From NCBI RefSeq assembly GCF_035917275.1, contig NZ_CP108508.1:3720001-3784000 (forward strand): a stretch of 64,000 nucleotides of DNA, in the 5' to 3' direction. Both the position numbers and the translations under genes were made by a program. The notes beneath the pieces were generated by a model, which was given only the letters and a program-made list of their open reading frames with translations, searched no databases and was not told the DNA's origin. This DNA is from Streptomyces sp. NBC_01237. Its GTDB lineage: Bacteria > Actinomycetota > Actinomycetes > Streptomycetales > Streptomycetaceae. Shown here piece by piece: positions 60,998 to 64,000 of this stretch (its first letter is position 1; each line of letters begins with the position of its first letter).

Positions 60998-62182
60998 ATG
61001 GTCACGACACAACCGGCTCCGTGGCACAGGTTCGCGGTGCTCGTGGCCCTGATGCTGGCCGCGTTCACGTTCAACACCGCGGAGAACCTGCCGATCGGCC
61101 TCCTGGAACTCATCTCCGACGACCTACGGGTGTCCCTGTCGGCGGTCGGCTACCTGGTCACCGGATACGGCGTGACGGTCGCCGTGGCATCCCTCCCGCT
61201 GGCCCACGCAGCCCGGACCGTGCCCCGGCGCCATGTGCTCACGGCGCTGCTGGCCGCGCTCGTCGTCTCCAGCCTGGTCGCGGCGCTGGCGACCTCCTAC
61301 TGGCTGCTGTTCGGGGCGCGGCTGCTGACCGCGCTCGCCCAGGCGCTGTTCTGGGCCGTGATGGGGCCGGTCGCGGTGGGCCTGTTCGCCCCCGAGATCC
61401 GCGGACGGGTGGTCGGGGCGCTGTCCGTCGCCGGCTCGCTCGCCCTCGTACTCGGTGTTCCCGCCGGGACCTGGCTGGGCCGGCAGAGCGCCTGGCCGGT
61501 GCCGCTCGCGGTGCTGGCGGGGCTGGGGCTCGTATCCCTGGTGACGATCGCCACCCTTCTGCCGACCTCGCGCCCGGAGGAGGGCCACGCCGCGTACGGG
61601 ACGGATCCCGAGGCCCGCCGGTTCCGGACCGTGCTCGCGGCCACGACCCTGTCCGCGACCGGGGCGTTCGCGGGGTACACCTACATCGTGAAGTTCCTGG
61701 GCGACGTGAGCGGGTTCACCCCGAGCACGGTCAGCGCGCTGTTGATGGTGTTCGGTGCCGCGTGTCTGGCCGGAGTGACCATCACCGGGGCCCTGCTGGA
61801 CCGCTTCCCGCACGCCGCCCTGACCACGGCCGTGGCCACGCAGGCGGTGGGCATGCTCGGCCTGTACGCGACCGGACCCGATCAGGTGGCGACGGTGGTG
61901 TTCCTGGTGCTGATGGGCGGTGCGCTCGGGCCGGTGTTCATGGCCGCCCAGAACGAGATGCTGCGCTGCGCACCGGGCCGCACGGATATGGCGCTCGCGG
62001 CCAACTCCGGTTCGTACAACGCCGGTATCGCGGCCGGCGCCGCCCTCGGAGGCCTGCTCCTGCCGCTCGCCGACGTACGCGGCACGTTCCTGGCGGGCGG
62101 GCTGCTGTCCGTCGGGGGCTGCGCGGTCCTGCTCGGCGAGCGCCTGCTCCCTGCGGCAAGGACGGCCGCGCCGGCCGCCTAA
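60998..62182 (+). CDS. MFS drug/sugar efflux transporter
   Basis: 394 residues, twelve helices, from ATG 60998. The first helix has AAFTFNTAENLPIGLLELIS, the DHA1-like (AraJ/YdhP) start; FARLL-type RLLTALAQALFWAVMGPVAV marks motif B/C and GSYNAGIAAGAALGGLLL a later helix. It likely exports a drug or sugar. No regulator is adjacent except the divergent wHTH gene 330 bp away. Confidence 0.9.
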   Translation: MVTTQPAPWHRFAVLVALMLAAFTFNTAENLPIGLLELISDDLRVSLSAVGYLVTGYGVTVAVASLPLAHAARTVPRRHVLTALLAALVVSSLVAALATSYWLLFGARLLTALAQALFWAVMGPVAVGLFAPEIRGRVVGALSVAGSLALVLGVPAGTWLGRQSAWPVPLAVLAGLGLVSLVTIATLLPTSRPEEGHAAYGTDPEARRFRTVLAATTLSATGAFAGYTYIVKFLGDVSGFTPSTVSALLMVFGAACLAGVTITGALLDRFPHAALTTAVATQAVGMLGLYATGPDQVATVVFLVLMGGALGPVFMAAQNEMLRCAPGRTDMALAANSGSYNAGIAAGAALGGLLLPLADVRGTFLAGGLLSVGGCAVLLGERLLPAARTAAPAA

Positions 62183-62248
62183 CCCCAGTGTCGTACGGAC
62201 GAGCTGGAGATCACGGGAAGCGCCGGCCAGGGCGGCTGACCCATCCCC

Positions 62249-62686
62249 TCAGTCCGAGGCCAGCTTGTCCTTGATTCTCGATACCGTGTCGCGCAGGTTG
62301 GGAAGCCCGTCGAGCTGGACGGTCCTGATGCCGCGCGACGTCTTCGTACCGTCCTTCGCATCGACTCCGGCTCGGCACTCGGTGGCGCCCTCACGAAGCC
62401 CCTTCAGCGCAGCCTTCCAGGTGATCTGCGCGGGCTTGTCCGGTATCGCGTCCAGATCCTCGGCGGCAGGCAGGTGCTTCAGGAGATCCCCACAGGCGGG
62501 CCCCATCTGGCCGAAGGTCCCCATGCTCACCTCGTTGACCCGTGCGGCGTCCTCCCGCATCTGCTCAAGCTGCTTCTCACCGCCCGAGGTGTACCAGTCC
62601 TCCAGGTCCTCACCGGGACTGGAACTACAGCCCGCGACCAGCACAACGGTGGCAACGGCGGTGAGTGCGAGAGCAGCGGCACGCAT
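62249..62686 (-). CDS. Small lipoprotein of unknown function
   Basis: 145 residues from ATG 62686, GGGGAG upstream. The lipobox LVAGC puts the lipid anchor at Cys20, after a hydrophobic leader. The mature protein has two further Cys (CGDLLK and TECRAG) that may form a disulphide. Residues are mostly helical. It is attached to the outer face of the membrane. No family recognised. Confidence 0.85.
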   Translation of the reverse strand: MRAAALALTAVATVVLVAGCSSSPGEDLEDWYTSGGEKQLEQMREDAARVNEVSMGTFGQMGPACGDLLKHLPAAEDLDAIPDKPAQITWKAALKGLREGATECRAGVDAKDGTKTSRGIRTVQLDGLPNLRDTVSRIKDKLASD

Positions 62687-62837
62687 GGGAACTCCCCGGA
62701 TAGGTGAAGCCCGATGCTCCCAGAGCGCCGTTCCCGCGAGCGGGCCTGTGATCAATTCGTGACGGGTCCACCGCGTTCGGGGCGGGGCCTGGTTGTGCCC
62801 CTCCGCGGGCTCCTCGGCCCGTTGGGCACCTTCCGGA

Positions 62838-63860
62838 CTACGAGTCCGTTCCCGGTCCCGTCGGGCGGGCGGCCGGCACCGGAGCCCGGCGGAAGACGAC
62901 CGCGGCGCCGAGGGCCGCAGCCGCCGGGACGAAGAGATCACCGGAGGGTGTCTCCCGCAGCGGAACACCTTCTCCTTCAAGGAGGTCCCGGACCACGGCG
63001 AGATCGCGCACGGCGACGGCGTAGGCGACGAACGCGGGCAGCGCGGCGGGACGCTCTTCCGGCAGGAGCGCGGCGAGGCGCGTGTCCGGCACGAGGGTCA
63101 GTGCGGCGCCGTCGAGGTCGAAGACCCGTGCCGGGCCGTCCACCCGCGCCGGACGGCCGAGGTACTTCTCGTAACGGGCCTGCACGAGGGGGAGTTGGGA
63201 TGCGGCGACGCAGAGCATCACCTCGACCAGATCGATGGCCCCGTTCGGGTGGTCCAGGAGCCGACCGCCCTGAATATCCGGGTCCAGATCCGCCACAGCA
63301 CCCACGCGCCCTTCTGCGGTGGAGCCGCTCCCGGCCCCGGGCCCGTCACCGTCGATCTCCAGATAGCGGACGAGTTCCGTGTGGATTCCGGTGTTCGTCT
63401 CCACCCGGCGGCGCACGGCGTTCACCCCGCCGTGGCCCACACCGGAGGAGCCGAGCCGCTTCGCCGTGGCGTCGATGTCCGGCGACGAGAACATCAGGAT
63501 GTGCAACCCCTCGAAACGGCGGAGCCACCCGGCCAGTTTGGCGCTGGTCTCACCGATCCTCCGCAAGAGGAGCGGCAGTTGGGCAGCCGGCGCCTGGAGC
63601 GGTACCAGGTGTGCGTTCTCCGGGATGCCCGTGGCGTCGCCCTCCCGCACACAGGTCGCGAGTTCGATGAAACTGCGCCGGAAGTCGGCGTGCGTGTTCG
63701 CGGCGCCGAACGGCTCGGGTTCGGCCCCTTCGGCCGGAGCCATCGTGGGGTAGCTCGGTGGCGGCACGACAAACCCCAGGCGCCGGTACAGCGTGAGCGC
63801 GTCTTCCATGTTGCCGACGACGTGCCCGACGTGATGCAGACGTGCGATGTCATGGCGCAT
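62838..63860 (-). CDS. VOC-family protein, two-domain (glyoxalase-like)
   Basis: 340 residues from ATG 63860. LHHVGHVVGNMEDALTLYRR is the first VOC module; the second starts around residue 190 (NGAIDLVEVMLCVAAS). The domain order equals the tandem layout of two-domain dioxygenase/glyoxalase proteins. Metal ligands seem to be His in LHHV and Glu in IDLVE, so catalytic potential is possible but substrate unknown. Confidence 0.82.
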   Translation of the reverse strand: MRHDIARLHHVGHVVGNMEDALTLYRRLGFVVPPPSYPTMAPAEGAEPEPFGAANTHADFRRSFIELATCVREGDATGIPENAHLVPLQAPAAQLPLLLRRIGETSAKLAGWLRRFEGLHILMFSSPDIDATAKRLGSSGVGHGGVNAVRRRVETNTGIHTELVRYLEIDGDGPGAGSGSTAEGRVGAVADLDPDIQGGRLLDHPNGAIDLVEVMLCVAASQLPLVQARYEKYLGRPARVDGPARVFDLDGAALTLVPDTRLAALLPEERPAALPAFVAYAVAVRDLAVVRDLLEGEGVPLRETPSGDLFVPAAAALGAAVVFRRAPVPAARPTGPGTDS

Positions 63861-63892
63861 GGCCGCCACCGTAGGTGTGCACGACCAGGGGG

Positions 63893-64000
63893 TCAACGAA
63901 ACCGGCGCCGGGCCACGGAGCCCATCAGGAACGCCTCCGATGCCGCTCGCGCAACGGCCGCCGGGTTCGGTTCCACGGACGGCGGTGCACTCGGCATCTC
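63893..64000 (-). CDS. C-terminal fragment of an unidentified gene (runs off the right end)
   Basis: An open minus-strand frame enters from beyond the window and ends at 63893, giving MPSAPPSVEPNPAAVARAAS then EAFLMGSVARRRFR. An Ala-rich amphipathic helix near the stop is compatible with the tail of a TetR-type regulator but 35 residues are too few to be sure. Confidence 0.35.
   Translation of the reverse strand, partial: EMPSAPPSVEPNPAAVARAASEAFLMGSVARRRFR

Overview
The window is high-GC actinobacterial DNA and almost certainly Streptomyces. The pointers are third-position GC bias, GTG starts with GGAGG ribosome sites, several XRE/DUF5753 regulators with a DUF397 partner, a GPP34 protein, a fused FbiC (FO synthase), an iron box of the actinobacterial type before a siderophore-interacting protein, and the GC-rich intergenic repeats common in Streptomyces. 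No species can be named from the sequence.

Layout. (1) 1-4831 is accessory DNA: three co-directional genes (an SF1 helicase fused to a Vsr/DUF559-like nuclease, a HEPN-like protein and an unknown protein with an E-x-K motif) that end at the 3' half of a tRNA-Arg(CCU). That tRNA piece looks like an integration scar, so this is probably one end of an island whose other end lies before the window. (2) 4832-9360 is a second accessory patch: small Cys-containing ORFs on the minus strand divergent from a DUF6879/XRE-DUF5753 operon, one solitary type I-E-like CRISPR repeat, and a broken carboxymuconolactone-decarboxylase-like gene. (3) 9.3-31.8 kb is mostly ordinary Streptomyces chromosome: membrane proteins, a DAG-kinase-like lipid kinase, an amphi-Trp protein, an aminoglycoside-phosphotransferase-fold kinase, a secreted phosphoesterase, a D,D-carboxypeptidase with a very long disordered cytoplasmic head, GPP34, XRE/DUF397, a divergent EthD-like/SDR pair, a sodium:solute symporter, an ADP-ribosylglycohydrolase and a STAND-TPR ATPase. 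(4) 31.8-35.9 kb holds two CynX/NimT-type MFS exporters, each beside its own divergent regulator (MerR, MarR) with a striking palindromic operator. (5) 36-45.8 kb has FbiC (F420 precursor synthesis), HAD, a stand-alone ketosynthase divergent from a TetR, an F420-type LLM enzyme, a Tat-exported PHP-type phosphoesterase and the iron-box/siderophore-interacting gene. (6) 45.8-54.4 kb has an amino-acid permease and a minus-strand catabolic-looking cluster (LLM, SDR, LLM, D-aminoacylase-like amidohydrolase, aldehyde dehydrogenase). (7) 54.6-64 kb holds an SGNH hydrolase, TetR/LysE, GNAT, VOC proteins, a wHTH protein, an MFS exporter and a lipoprotein.

How the genes connect. A nearly identical operator, CTGACG-N3-CGTCAG, occurs four times: once between the divergent EthD-like and SDR genes near 25.05 kb, twice before the LLM gene at 52.5 kb, and once (one mismatch) before the LLM gene at 54.4 kb. 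It links two distant loci into one probable regulon controlled by a regulator not in this window. FbiC at 36.4 kb would supply the precursor of the F420 cofactor that the LLM-family enzymes probably use.

The most novel candidates are the helicase-nuclease/HEPN/ExK trio next to the tRNA scar, the CTGACG regulon with its uncharacterised catabolic cluster, the triple 22-bp-phased MarR box, and repeated TAVF-type motifs in the carboxypeptidase head.
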